A stretch of DNA of 21,557 nt from CAVALG01 sp963589585. Lineage in GTDB: Bacteria; Bacillota; Clostridia; Oscillospirales; Acutalibacteraceae. Under the pieces are notes generated by a model. It searched no databases, was not told where the DNA came from, and worked only from the letters and a program-made list of their open reading frames with translations. The DNA is taken from contig CAVALG010000146.1 of NCBI GenBank assembly GCA_963589585.1, positions 1 through 21,557 on the forward strand. The letters run 5' to 3'. Position 1 is the stretch's first letter. Each line of letters begins with the position of its first letter. The position numbers were made by a program, and so were the translations under genes. This document shows, in pieces, positions 14,934 to 21,557 of the stretch.

Positions 14934-16679
14934 TCAGTCTTTCTTTTCAATCGCCGAGAACGGGCAAACGCCTACGCACAGGCCGCATCCGTTGCACTGC
15001 GTTTTATCAATATTCACGGCTCCGTCGGTCGCAACGCTTATTGCGGGACAGCCGAGTTTCATACAAACGTGGCACTTGCGGCATTTTTCGGAATTTACAG
15101 TACAATGTCCCGTATATTTTACGGTTTTAAGCAATGCGCACGGTCTTTGTGCGATTATGACCGAAACATCGTCGCGTTCGGTTTCTTCTTTTACGACCTT
15201 TTCAAAGTTTTTAACATCAAACGGGTCGGCAACCGTTATATGCTCTACCCCGAGCGCCTCGCACAGTTTAATGAGGTTCACCTGCTTTGTAGCCTCGCCG
15301 CGTATGGTTTTGCCCGTTGTGGGATTATCCTGATGACCGGTCATACCCGTAATGGAGTTATCAAGAATTATTACCGTGTTGGCGCCCTTGTTGTAAACAA
15401 TGTCGGACAATGCGGTTATACCCGAATGCATAAACGTAGAATCCCCGATAACCGAAACCAGTTTTTTATTAAATTCGCTGCCCCTTACCTTTGCCATACC
15501 GTGCGCCGCGCTTACGGAAGCACCCATACATATGGTAGTATCAACCGAGGCAAGCGGAGCAACCGCACCGAGCGTATAGCAACCGATATCGCCCGAAACG
15601 GTAAGGCCTAATTTTTTAAGCACAAAGAACGTACCCCTGTGCGGACAACCGGGGCAAAGCACGGGAGGTCTTGCAGGCACAGCTTTATCCTGAACCGAAA
15701 TTTCGGGCGCTGCTTCGCCGAGCACCGCCGCCGCAATCATTTCGGGCGTGTATTCTCCGAGCAATGTGAGTTTGTCTTTGCCGAGTACATTAAGTCCTAT
15801 AGCCTTACAATGTTCCTCAATAAACGGGTCAAGTTCTTCAATTACCCAGACCTTGCCGCATTTTGCGGCAAAATCTTTTATAAGTTTTTCGGGCAGCGGG
15901 TACACCATACCGAGTTTAAGGTAGTTAACGTTCTCGCCCAATGCTTCTTTTGCGTATTGATATGAAATTCCCGCCGTTATTACGCCTATTTTACTTCCGT
16001 TATCCTCTACGGTATTAAAATCTGCGGTTTCGGCATATCCGGTCACCTTTTCGGTGCGTTGCTCAACCGTAACGTGGCGCTTTATCGCCATTGCAGGCAT
16101 CATAACATTTTTAGGTATGTTCTTTTCATACGGTTTTAACGGATGTTCCTCGCGCTCACATATTTCGGTAAGGCTCTGTGAATGTGAAACACGGGTTGAA
16201 AGCCTTATAAACACGGGGGTATCAAATTTCTCGCTCAGTTCAAATGCCGCTTTTGTAAATTCTTTGCATTCGGCGGAATCGGACGGTTCCAGCATCGGTA
16301 TTTTTGCGGCTTTGGCATAATGTCTGGAGTCCTGTTCGTTTTGCGACGAGTGCATACCGGGGTCGTCAGCCACGCAGAACACCGCGCCGCCGTTTACGCC
16401 GATGTAACTGTCGGTAAAAACGGGGTCAGCCATAACGTTAAGTCCTACATGCTTGCAGCAGGTCATCGCCCTCGCACCCGCAATGGCAGCGCCCACAACC
16501 GCTTCCGCCGCCACCTTTTCATTGGGCGCCCATTCAACAAACACTTCGTTTTCGGGGTATTCCGCCATACATTCGGTTATCTCGGTACTCGGCGTACCCG
16601 GGTAAGACGATACGAAACGAACGCCTGCTTCATATGCGCCGCGCGCCACCGCGGCATTACCTAATAAAAGTTTTTTCAT
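14934..16679 (-). CDS. iorA: Indolepyruvate:ferredoxin oxidoreductase, alpha subunit
   Basis: The 581-residue protein starts at ATG 16679 behind AGGAAAGGG; an in-frame TTG at 16703 is less likely. The N-terminal pyruvate-oxidoreductase domain shows SSYPGTPSTEI. The thiamine diphosphate domain has GDIGCYTLG (about 361) and IGDSTFMHSG...DNSITGMTGHQ (about 410-440). The C-terminus (524-581) carries two ferredoxin-type clusters: Cys533, 536, 539 with Cys544, and Cys562, 565, 568, 572 (CNGCGLCVGVCP). All expected cofactor residues are present. It works with IorB on aryl 2-oxoacids; the reaction is reversible with reduced ferredoxin. The tyrosine T-box upstream favours the reductive, biosynthetic direction here. 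Confidence 0.94.
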   Translation of the reverse strand: MKKLLLGNAAVARGAYEAGVRFVSSYPGTPSTEITECMAEYPENEVFVEWAPNEKVAAEAVVGAAIAGARAMTCCKHVGLNVMADPVFTDSYIGVNGGAVFCVADDPGMHSSQNEQDSRHYAKAAKIPMLEPSDSAECKEFTKAAFELSEKFDTPVFIRLSTRVSHSQSLTEICEREEHPLKPYEKNIPKNVMMPAMAIKRHVTVEQRTEKVTGYAETADFNTVEDNGSKIGVITAGISYQYAKEALGENVNYLKLGMVYPLPEKLIKDFAAKCGKVWVIEELDPFIEEHCKAIGLNVLGKDKLTLLGEYTPEMIAAAVLGEAAPEISVQDKAVPARPPVLCPGCPHRGTFFVLKKLGLTVSGDIGCYTLGAVAPLASVDTTICMGASVSAAHGMAKVRGSEFNKKLVSVIGDSTFMHSGITALSDIVYNKGANTVIILDNSITGMTGHQDNPTTGKTIRGEATKQVNLIKLCEALGVEHITVADPFDVKNFEKVVKEETERDDVSVIIAQRPCALLKTVKYTGHCTVNSEKCRKCHVCMKLGCPAISVATDGAVNIDKTQCNGCGLCVGVCPFSAIEKKD

Positions 16680-16699
16680 ATAAATTTCCCTTTCCTGTT

Positions 16700-18337
16700 T
16701 CAATTACGTTCTATTTGCTGTGCTACAACGCTTTCACCGCAATATTTTTCCCTGAGCACGGGTTTTTCTATCTTTCCTGTCGGGTTACGCGGAACATCCG
16801 CAAAAATAACCTTTCTCGGCCGTTTGTATCTCGGCAGTTTGGTGCAAAATGCGTTAAATTCATCTTCGGTAAGCGTGCAGTCGGGTTTAACCTCAACTAT
16901 CGCCACCGCGATTTCACCCAGCCGTGCGTCGGGCAGACCTATAACCGCCACATCTTTTACCGCGTTGTTGCTGCGTATAAAATCCTCGATCTGTACGGGG
17001 TAAAGATTTTCGCCGCCGGTTATTATAACGTCCTTTTTACGGTCAACAAGATAAATAAATCCGTCGGCGTCCTCCATAGCCATATCGCCCGTGAAGAGCC
17101 AGTCTCCGCGCAGGACTTCGGCGGTCGACTTTTCATCATTATAATAGCATTTCATAACGCCGGGACCTTTAACACACAACTCACCGACATCGCCGCGCTT
17201 TACCGGCTGCGCATTTTCATCCACTATGCAGGTCGCCCAGCCGAAACCTGCTTTGCCTATTGCGCCCACTTTATCCACATTATCGATACCCAAATGCACA
17301 CATCCGGGGCCCGTGGATTCCGACAAACCGTAGTTTGTATCATACTTATGATTCGGGAATACGGCAAGCCACCGCCTGATAAGTGACGGCGGAACAGGCT
17401 GCGCGCCTATGTGCATAAGCCGCCACCTGTCAAGGTCGTAATTTTCGGGTTTTATCTTTCCGCTGTCAATAGCGTCAAGAATATCCTGCGCCCACGGGAC
17501 AAGCAGCCAAACTATACTGCACCGTTCCCGTGAAATCGCGTCAAATATCCATTCGGGTTTCGTGCCCTTTAAAAGCACCGCTTTGCCGCCCACCATAAGC
17601 GAACCGAACCAGTGCATTTTTGCGCCCGTGTGGTAAAGCGGAGGAATGCATAAAAACACATCGTCGTGCGTCTGCTTGTGGTGATTTTGCTCGCACCGCG
17701 CCGCGTGTATAAGGCTTCTGTGGGCGTGGAGTATCGCTTTGGGAAATCCAGTCGTACCCGAAGAAAAATAAATAGCCGCATTATCGTCCTCGGTTATTTT
17801 CATTTTCGGCGCGTGCGACGAGCAGTAAGCGATCATAGATTCGTAGTTATCGGCAAATGTCGGGCAATCCTCACCTACATAAAACATATTTGTAATGCGC
17901 GGCAAAGAATCGCATATCTCCTCCACCCTGCCGATAAATTCAGGCCCGAAAATAAGCATAGAGCAATCCGCTTTTTCAAGACAGTACTTGATTTCATCAG
18001 CGGTATAGCGGTAATTAAGCGGAACCGCAACCGCCCCCGCCTTTAAAATTCCGAAATAGACCGGCAGCCATTCTATAGAGTTCATAAGCAGTATCGCAAT
18101 TTTATCGTTGGGTCTGCAGCCGCGCGTGAGCAGCAAATTGGCAAATCGGTTTGCCTTACGGTCAAACTCTTTCCAGTTTATTTCGCGGCGGAACGGCTCG
18201 CCCGGTTCGGGCTGGGTAAGCGCATAGTCTTTCCATGTTATCCTCGTGGATAACTCGAACTGCGGATTGATCTCAACCAGCGCGGTTTCGTTTGGATATT
18301 GCAAAGCATTTTGTTCCAACAGGTCAATAATCGTCAT
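16700..18337 (-). CDS. AMP-forming acyl-CoA ligase (ANL superfamily)
   Basis: The first gene of the T-box operon encodes 545 residues with the full ANL motif set: the ATP-binding loop IYFSSGTTGFPKAILHAHR (about 188), the NYGLSESTGPG motif, the TGD motif in WLFTGDMAMEDADGFIYLVDRKKD, the hinge GGENLYPVQIED and the catalytic lysine in NPTGKIEKP (about 521). It makes an acyl- or aryl-CoA with release of AMP and PPi. Overall it looks like medium/long-chain or aryl acid ligases rather than acetyl-CoA synthetase. With a PaaK-type ligase in the same operon the two may split substrates (for example 4-hydroxyphenylacetate versus phenylacetate); substrate is unknown. GAGGT lies 6 nt before the ATG. Confidence 0.88.
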   Translation of the reverse strand: MTIIDLLEQNALQYPNETALVEINPQFELSTRITWKDYALTQPEPGEPFRREINWKEFDRKANRFANLLLTRGCRPNDKIAILLMNSIEWLPVYFGILKAGAVAVPLNYRYTADEIKYCLEKADCSMLIFGPEFIGRVEEICDSLPRITNMFYVGEDCPTFADNYESMIAYCSSHAPKMKITEDDNAAIYFSSGTTGFPKAILHAHRSLIHAARCEQNHHKQTHDDVFLCIPPLYHTGAKMHWFGSLMVGGKAVLLKGTKPEWIFDAISRERCSIVWLLVPWAQDILDAIDSGKIKPENYDLDRWRLMHIGAQPVPPSLIRRWLAVFPNHKYDTNYGLSESTGPGCVHLGIDNVDKVGAIGKAGFGWATCIVDENAQPVKRGDVGELCVKGPGVMKCYYNDEKSTAEVLRGDWLFTGDMAMEDADGFIYLVDRKKDVIITGGENLYPVQIEDFIRSNNAVKDVAVIGLPDARLGEIAVAIVEVKPDCTLTEDEFNAFCTKLPRYKRPRKVIFADVPRNPTGKIEKPVLREKYCGESVVAQQIERN

Positions 18338-18354
18338 AAAATTACCTCATTAAA

Positions 18355-18391
18355 TATGAAAATAAGCCCTCTGCCGCAAAGAGCAGAGGGC
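18355..18391 (-). terminator. Conditional terminator of the T-box leader
   Basis: A perfect 9-bp stem GCCCTCTGC / GCAGAGGGC (18391-18383 and 18374-18366) is followed by TTATTTTC on the minus strand. Its 5' arm contains CCCTC, which can instead pair with GAGG just before the T-box UGGU bulge, so terminator and antiterminator exclude each other. Confidence 0.88.
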
Positions 18392-18632
18392 GATATTACA
18401 CCGCGGTACCACCTCAATTGCCGGAAAAACCGACCCCTTAGGTACTTAAATACCTTTTGCTGTAACGGGCAACCCCGACGCAGCCTACTTGATTTAACCG
18501 GTAAACCGTTTGGTGCGCAGCTAACGAAATGTATTCGGTAAATAAAAACCTGTTGCCTTGCAGCGTCCGGCAACTCTCTGAAAAGTTGTTTATAAACCTA
18601 CTTGTTTTCGGTCAAAGCCTTTTAACTAACAT
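18363..18632 (-). promoter_or_regulatory. T-box riboswitch, predicted tyrosine-specific (specifier UAC)
   Basis: The leader holds the conserved T-box GGTGGTACCGCGG (about 18414-18402) with tRNA-end-binding bulge UGGU, whose last U fits an A discriminator such as that of tRNA-Tyr. Stem I is well formed: lower helix CGAAA/TTTCG, a loop-E pair AGTA (5') and GAA (3'), then UAC at 18533-18531 followed by A, the expected specifier position. The AGAGAG motif and GGACGCTGC distal loop are also present. Uncharged tRNA-Tyr should stabilise the antiterminator (GAGG with CCTC) and allow transcription of the ligase-ior-paaK-ACT-aminotransferase-ppa operon. T-box identity is certain; the amino acid is read by eye. 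Confidence 0.92.
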
Positions 18633-18636
18633 TAAG

Positions 18637-18665
18637 ATTATATCACGCCCATAATTATATGTCAA
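18637..18665 (-). promoter_or_regulatory. Sigma-A promoter of the T-box operon
   Basis: Perfect TTGACA (18665-18660), 17-nt spacer and perfect TATAAT (18642-18637), with TG at the extended -10 position, on the minus strand. Such a strong promoter fits control by attenuation rather than by initiation. Confidence 0.92.
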
Positions 18666-18775
18666 CTAAAATACGCGCCTGCGCGACATTTTTCGCGGCG
18701 GTTTGCGGTGTCGCCGCGGCTGCCGATTACAGCGGAATTTATCAGCTGCCGATACAAAGGCTTAAAACAAACCGA
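18666..18775. other. GC-rich non-coding stretch beside the left inverted repeat
   Basis: This stretch is much more GC-rich than the flanking promoter. It contains the hairpin CGCGGCG (18694-18700) / CGCCGCG (18712-18718) and two copies of GCTGCCGAT. A short open frame through it and the adjacent repeat on the minus strand has no ribosome binding site, so I read it as part of a dispersed repeat, not a gene. Confidence 0.4.
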
Positions 18776-18843
18776 ACGGCGCACTTCCGCGGTCTGCGCC
18801 TGCCGCCGCAGCCCACTTCCGCGCGCCTGCTTTGAGCATAGCA
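18776..18843 (-). repeat. Left copy of a 68-bp inverted repeat
   Basis: The reverse complement of 18776-18830 is identical over 55 bp to 20988-21042; similarity extends 13 bp further with three or four mismatches. The unit is very GC-rich and internally duplicated (GGCAGGCGC and CGCGGAAGTG each occur twice). The pair brackets the LRR-dockerin gene. Confidence 0.9.
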
Positions 18844-18875
18844 CTAACCCCCGATAAGCCGTACAGCCGCGTTAT

Positions 18876-18907
18876 ATAAAATCCCCCGAAACTGTACATT
18901 TCGGGGG
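18876..18907 (-). terminator. Rho-independent terminator of the LRR-dockerin gene
   Basis: On the minus strand CCCCCGAA (18907-18900) pairs with TTCGGGGG (18890-18883) across a 9-nt loop and is followed by ATTTTATAT, 12 nt after the stop codon. Confidence 0.85.
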
Positions 18908-18919
18908 TTGGTTTAAACA

Positions 18920-20794
18920 TTATTCTATGGGGAATTTGTCTATTGCCTTTGCGTCATATTTAAGAATCAGTATGGCATCGTTTGAGTCAACACTTCCGTT
19001 ACCGTCCACATTTGCGGCAGTAAGTTGAGCTTCCGTCAGAATTACGGCTTTTGCATCGTGGCGCAAAACCTCTATTGCATCGCCTGAATTTACAATTCCG
19101 TCCCCGTTTACATCACCCGGTTTTACGGCAAACTGTGCAATTATGTAAAGGCTGAACCGGTCGGTTTTAAAGGCAAGTTTGCCGTTTTCAAACACTGCGC
19201 CCATATCGGTCAGTGTGCCGTCGGTTTCCGCGCGGTAGACCTTGCATTTTGCGCCGTCCATACCGTCGGGAACTGCAACACTTACGGCAACCTTACCGTT
19301 CGGCTGAATTTTCGCATCGTCTTTTATAAGGTCAATGTTATAAGCCGCAAATTTCTCTGTGCCGAGGTTTTTAAGCTGTGTTTCATACTTTTCGCCTATA
19401 TTTTCAACTTTTTCGGTAGAAAGCGATACACCTGCCGACGGTATAACGCTGCTGTCGGTTGATATTGTTATGTTTTTATCGTTGCTTACAACTGTGATAG
19501 GTTTGGCAATCAATTCAAATTTAATGTCATTATCCACTGCATATTTGTGAGCCGTGCTGTTCTCGGTTGTTTTTATAACCAAGTTGTCACAGCCCTCAAA
19601 TGCGTAATCGCCTATGCTTGTCACACTGTCCGGTATGGTTATGCTTGTGAGATTTGTGCAATCACGAAATGCAAATTTTGCTATGCTCTTTGTACCTTGG
19701 TATATTGAATAAGCATCCGTAACAATATCCTTTTTAGAGGCAATCAAATGATTACCGATATACAACACGCCATTTGTCCAATTGTCATTATTATTATAAT
19801 AATCAGTGCCGTTGAACGCTTCCCATCCTATACTTGTTACACTATCGGGCATATTTATGCTTTCAAGGCTCGTGCAACCACGAAATGCCCAATCACCTAT
19901 GGTTGTCACACCGCTGCCGATAGATACATTTCTAAGCCCTGTGCAATCTATAAATGCAGAGCCGCCTATTCTTATTACACTATTTGGTATATTTATACTT
20001 TTGATCCTCTCACAACCTGAGAATGCTAAATAGCCTATGTTGGTTACACCGTTGCCTATAGTTACATTTGTAAGGTTTCTGCAATAAAAAAAAGCTTCTC
20101 CACTTATGCTTGTTACACTGTCAGGTATACTTATGCTTGTTAAACCATTGCAATTTAAAAATGCTAAACTCGCAATGGTTTTGGTACCATTTCGAATTGC
20201 GCAACTCCATTCAATTTGATTGTCTTCAACCCTTACTAAATGATTTCCGACATAAAACATATTATCTACCCAATTGTTTTTGTTATTATAATAGGCGGTA
20301 TTTTTAAATGCATACTCGCCTATGCTAGCTACATTATCTGGTATGATTATACCCTCAAGCCCTGTGCAATCTTCAAATGCGCTCCAGCCTATGCTTGTTA
20401 CGCTGTCAGGTATGGTTATGCTTGTAAGCCCGGTGCAATTATAGAATGCAGAATCACCAATGTTTGTTACACCGTCATATATTGTTGCACTCTTAAGCCC
20501 GGTGCAACCGTAGAATGCATAATTTCCTATGTTTGCTATACCCTGTTCAACAGTAACAGATGTGATATTCTTCCCCCACGGTGCCTGATATGAATAAATA
20601 TAATCCCCCATTTTGCCGTTACCGCTTATGGTAAGGTGGGTGCCGTCAAGCGTCCAGGTGCAGTCGCCCGTTGTGCCGGAAGTTACCGTTGCCGCGCTTG
20701 CGACAAAATCAAACACACCGCTCGGAACGGCGGAAAACACCAAAATCACCGCCAAAATAATTGCTGAAAGTTTTTTGAATTTTTTAATGTTCAC
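18920..20794 (-). CDS. Secreted BspA-type leucine-rich-repeat protein with C-terminal type I dockerin
   Basis: The GTG start at 20794 has GAGGG 7 nt upstream; no nearby in-frame ATG competes. Residues 1-35 form a signal peptide (KKFKKLSAIILAVILVFSAV). A beta segment GTHLTISGNGKMGDY follows, then BspA-type LRR_5 repeats at about 85-430 with unit T-S-I-T-I-P-D-S-V-T-S-I-G-x-x-A-F-x-x-C. The repeat block contains two longer duplicates, each with a YYNN...NW...YIGNHL insertion. Residues about 435-555 are a beta-rich domain. Residues 560-624 are a dockerin with two calcium loops (DVNGDGIVNSGD and DGNGSVDSND). It probably attaches through a cohesin to a surface complex, with LRRs as adhesive or protein-binding modules. 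Partner cohesin is not in the window. Confidence 0.92.
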   Translation of the reverse strand: MNIKKFKKLSAIILAVILVFSAVPSGVFDFVASAATVTSGTTGDCTWTLDGTHLTISGNGKMGDYIYSYQAPWGKNITSVTVEQGIANIGNYAFYGCTGLKSATIYDGVTNIGDSAFYNCTGLTSITIPDSVTSIGWSAFEDCTGLEGIIIPDNVASIGEYAFKNTAYYNNKNNWVDNMFYVGNHLVRVEDNQIEWSCAIRNGTKTIASLAFLNCNGLTSISIPDSVTSISGEAFFYCRNLTNVTIGNGVTNIGYLAFSGCERIKSINIPNSVIRIGGSAFIDCTGLRNVSIGSGVTTIGDWAFRGCTSLESINMPDSVTSIGWEAFNGTDYYNNNDNWTNGVLYIGNHLIASKKDIVTDAYSIYQGTKSIAKFAFRDCTNLTSITIPDSVTSIGDYAFEGCDNLVIKTTENSTAHKYAVDNDIKFELIAKPITVVSNDKNITISTDSSVIPSAGVSLSTEKVENIGEKYETQLKNLGTEKFAAYNIDLIKDDAKIQPNGKVAVSVAVPDGMDGAKCKVYRAETDGTLTDMGAVFENGKLAFKTDRFSLYIIAQFAVKPGDVNGDGIVNSGDAIEVLRHDAKAVILTEAQLTAANVDGNGSVDSNDAILILKYDAKAIDKFPIE

Positions 20795-20821
20795 AAACTA
20801 TCCCTCAAATCAACAAATAAT

Positions 20822-20845
20822 AAGTAAAATATGTAACATTTACTT
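20822..20845. promoter_or_regulatory. Dyad in the LRR gene leader
   Basis: AAGTAAA and TTTACTT form perfect 7-bp arms with a 10-bp spacer that holds ATGTAACAT, itself a near palindrome. It lies directly downstream of the -10 box, a typical place for a repressor site. Its binder is unknown. Confidence 0.35.
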
Positions 20846-20846
20846 A

Positions 20847-20875
20847 ATTGTAGCATTGCTTTTGATATATGTCAA
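20847..20875 (-). promoter_or_regulatory. Sigma-A promoter of the LRR-dockerin gene
   Basis: TTGACA (20875-20870), 17-nt spacer and TACAAT (20852-20847) preceded by TGC (extended -10) on the minus strand, about 52 nt before the GTG start. Confidence 0.82.
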
Positions 20876-20974
20876 CAAACGGTAAGTATTTTGTCGAATT
20901 TTTATATAAAAATTTGTGCGACACACATTTAAACGGTTGTAATCAAAACGGGCGCACTGTTTCAATCATTTCAC

Positions 20975-21042
20975 TGCTGTGCTTAAGGCAGGCGCGCGGA
21001 AGTGGGCTGCGGCGGCAGGCGCAGACCGCGGAAGTGCGCCGT
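20975..21042 (+). repeat. Right copy of the 68-bp inverted repeat
   Basis: Positions 20988-21042 are identical to the reverse complement of 18776-18830, and the 13 bp to the left still match partly (TGCT-x-TGCT-x-AA). Beyond 21042 the two copies diverge at once. No target-site duplication was seen around the pair. Confidence 0.9.
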
Positions 21043-21046
21043 ACTA

Positions 21047-21081
21047 ATTAGATTTTAGATATTAGATTTTAGACTTTAGAT
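21047..21081. repeat. Short AT-rich tandem repeat
   Basis: Two and a half copies of a 14-nt unit (ATTAGATTTTAGA plus T or C) occur at 21047-21060, 21061-21074 and 21075-21081. They fill the gap between the inverted repeat and the palindromic element. Confidence 0.7.
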
Positions 21082-21084
21082 GTG

Positions 21085-21372
21085 GATAACGGTAGTTTTA
21101 ATAACAGGCGGCAAATATTGCTTACAGTTAGTCTTTTTCTCTCCCTCAGTCAAAAATCAAAGATTTTTGCCAGCTCCCCCGTCAGGTGGAGCCAAGGGTT
21201 TGTAGATAACGGAAACTTTCAAACAGACGGCAGCCACAGCATATTTCAAGTATGCACAAGTTCTTGCCTCCACCTGACGGGGGAGGTGGGTTTTGCCTGT
21301 AGGGCAAAACTCGGAGGGAGAGAAAAACCAATTCTACCAACCCCTGCCGTCTGTTATCAACCTACGGTTATC
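21085..21372. mobile_element. MITE-like nested palindromic element
   Basis: About 288 bp with nested inverted repeats. The outer arms 21085-21113 and 21345-21372 (GATAAC...CGGCA type) match with few differences. Inner arms match at 21133-21147 / 21315-21329 (CTTTTTCTCTCCCTC) and at 21173-21196 / 21263-21286 (CCCCGTCAGGTGGAG core). Each side also carries its own small hairpin (CAAAAATC/GATTTTTG on the left, GTTTTGCC/GGGCAAAAC on the right). An open frame crosses it, but it only reflects the repeats and has no start signal. No transposase is present, so it would be non-autonomous; mobility is inferred from structure. Confidence 0.6.
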
Positions 21373-21557
21373 GCAGCCTAAAATCCAACATCCGGTGCGG
21401 CAGTAAAAATTCATCGCCCGTCATCAACCTGTCCTTGCCGTACTCTAAAATCCAAATCCGATACCGATAGTTTTGAAGATACCAAGCCGCCGCTGTGTCC
21501 CGATTATTTAAAAGTTGTTAATTTTTCGACAATTTATTTTTATACCACTTGAATTTT
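21373..21557. other. Right edge, non-coding as far as seen
   Basis: No gene is recognised. A motif CTAAAATCCAA followed by ATCCG occurs twice (about 21378-21393 and 21441-21460), its reverse complement echoing the GATTTTAG of the tandem repeat at 21047. The last 50 bases are AT-rich and may be a promoter region for something beyond the window. Confidence 0.35.

Noticed and set aside
14898..15611. Long forward open frame of 237 codons opposite iorA
   Set aside because: It is antisense to a well-supported gene with all cofactor motifs, has no ribosome binding site and no recognisable family.
10081..18337. Simple amino-acid-fermentation (catabolic) operon
   Set aside because: Possible from gene content alone, but a T-box read as tyrosine-specific would induce it during tyrosine shortage, which does not fit a breakdown role; kept only as an alternative.
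18662..18844. Small minus-strand open frame of 60 codons in the GC-rich repeat
   Set aside because: It lacks a ribosome binding site and part of it recurs in the inverted repeat at 20975-21042, so it reflects a dispersed repeat.
19610..20560. Regularly spaced similar repeats, CRISPR-like at first sight
   Set aside because: The repeats are in-frame codons of the LRR units of a continuous protein, diverge between copies and have no unique spacers or cas genes.

Overview
The window looks like chromosome of an anaerobic gut-type Clostridia (Oscillospiraceae/Ruminococcaceae-like; the lineage is inferred, not proven). The signs are moderate GC with AT-rich promoters, a T-box riboswitch, a PadR-DUF1700-DUF4097 operon, ferredoxin-dependent 2-oxoacid metabolism, a leucine-rich-repeat protein ending in a dockerin, and a giant YD-repeat surface protein.

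Layout. 1-3839 (-): N-terminal 1279 codons of a secreted DNRLRE/YD-repeat/lectin mosaic protein that runs off the left edge. 4240-6120 (-): padR, a DUF1700 (HAAS) membrane protein and a DUF4097 protein, translationally coupled behind a consensus promoter. 6394-7780 (+): an AraC-type regulator with a GyrI-like effector domain, then an isochorismatase-fold cysteine hydrolase. 7867-9528 (-): an ECF-like sigma factor with a ~370-residue C-terminal extension. 9719-9987 (-): tRNA-Pro(UGG) preceded by a broken 5' half of a second tRNA-Pro that keeps its own promoter. 10081-18665 (-): an eight-gene operon behind a T-box. 18776-21042: an LRR-dockerin gene between 68-bp inverted repeats. 21047-21372: short tandem repeats and a MITE-like nested palindrome.

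The centrepiece is the operon at 10081-18665. A consensus promoter (TTGACA-17-TATAAT) feeds a complete T-box leader whose specifier loop reads UAC (tyrosine). Then come an AMP-forming acyl-CoA ligase, IorA, IorB, an Mpv17/PMP22-like membrane protein, a PaaK-type phenylacetate-CoA ligase, a tandem ACT protein, a PLP aminotransferase and inorganic pyrophosphatase. Aromatic 2-oxoacid oxidoreductases are usually read as catabolic. A tyrosine T-box would switch the operon on when tRNA-Tyr is uncharged, so I infer an anabolic salvage route: arylacetate -> arylacetyl-CoA (ligases, with PPi removed by Ppa) -> arylpyruvate (reductive carboxylation by IorAB) -> tyrosine/phenylalanine (aminotransferase), with ACT as a possible amino-acid sensor.

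Starts were moved from upstream TTG codons to ATG codons with better ribosome binding sites for the sigma factor, paaK and iorA. All function calls are from reading the sequence; no database search was run.
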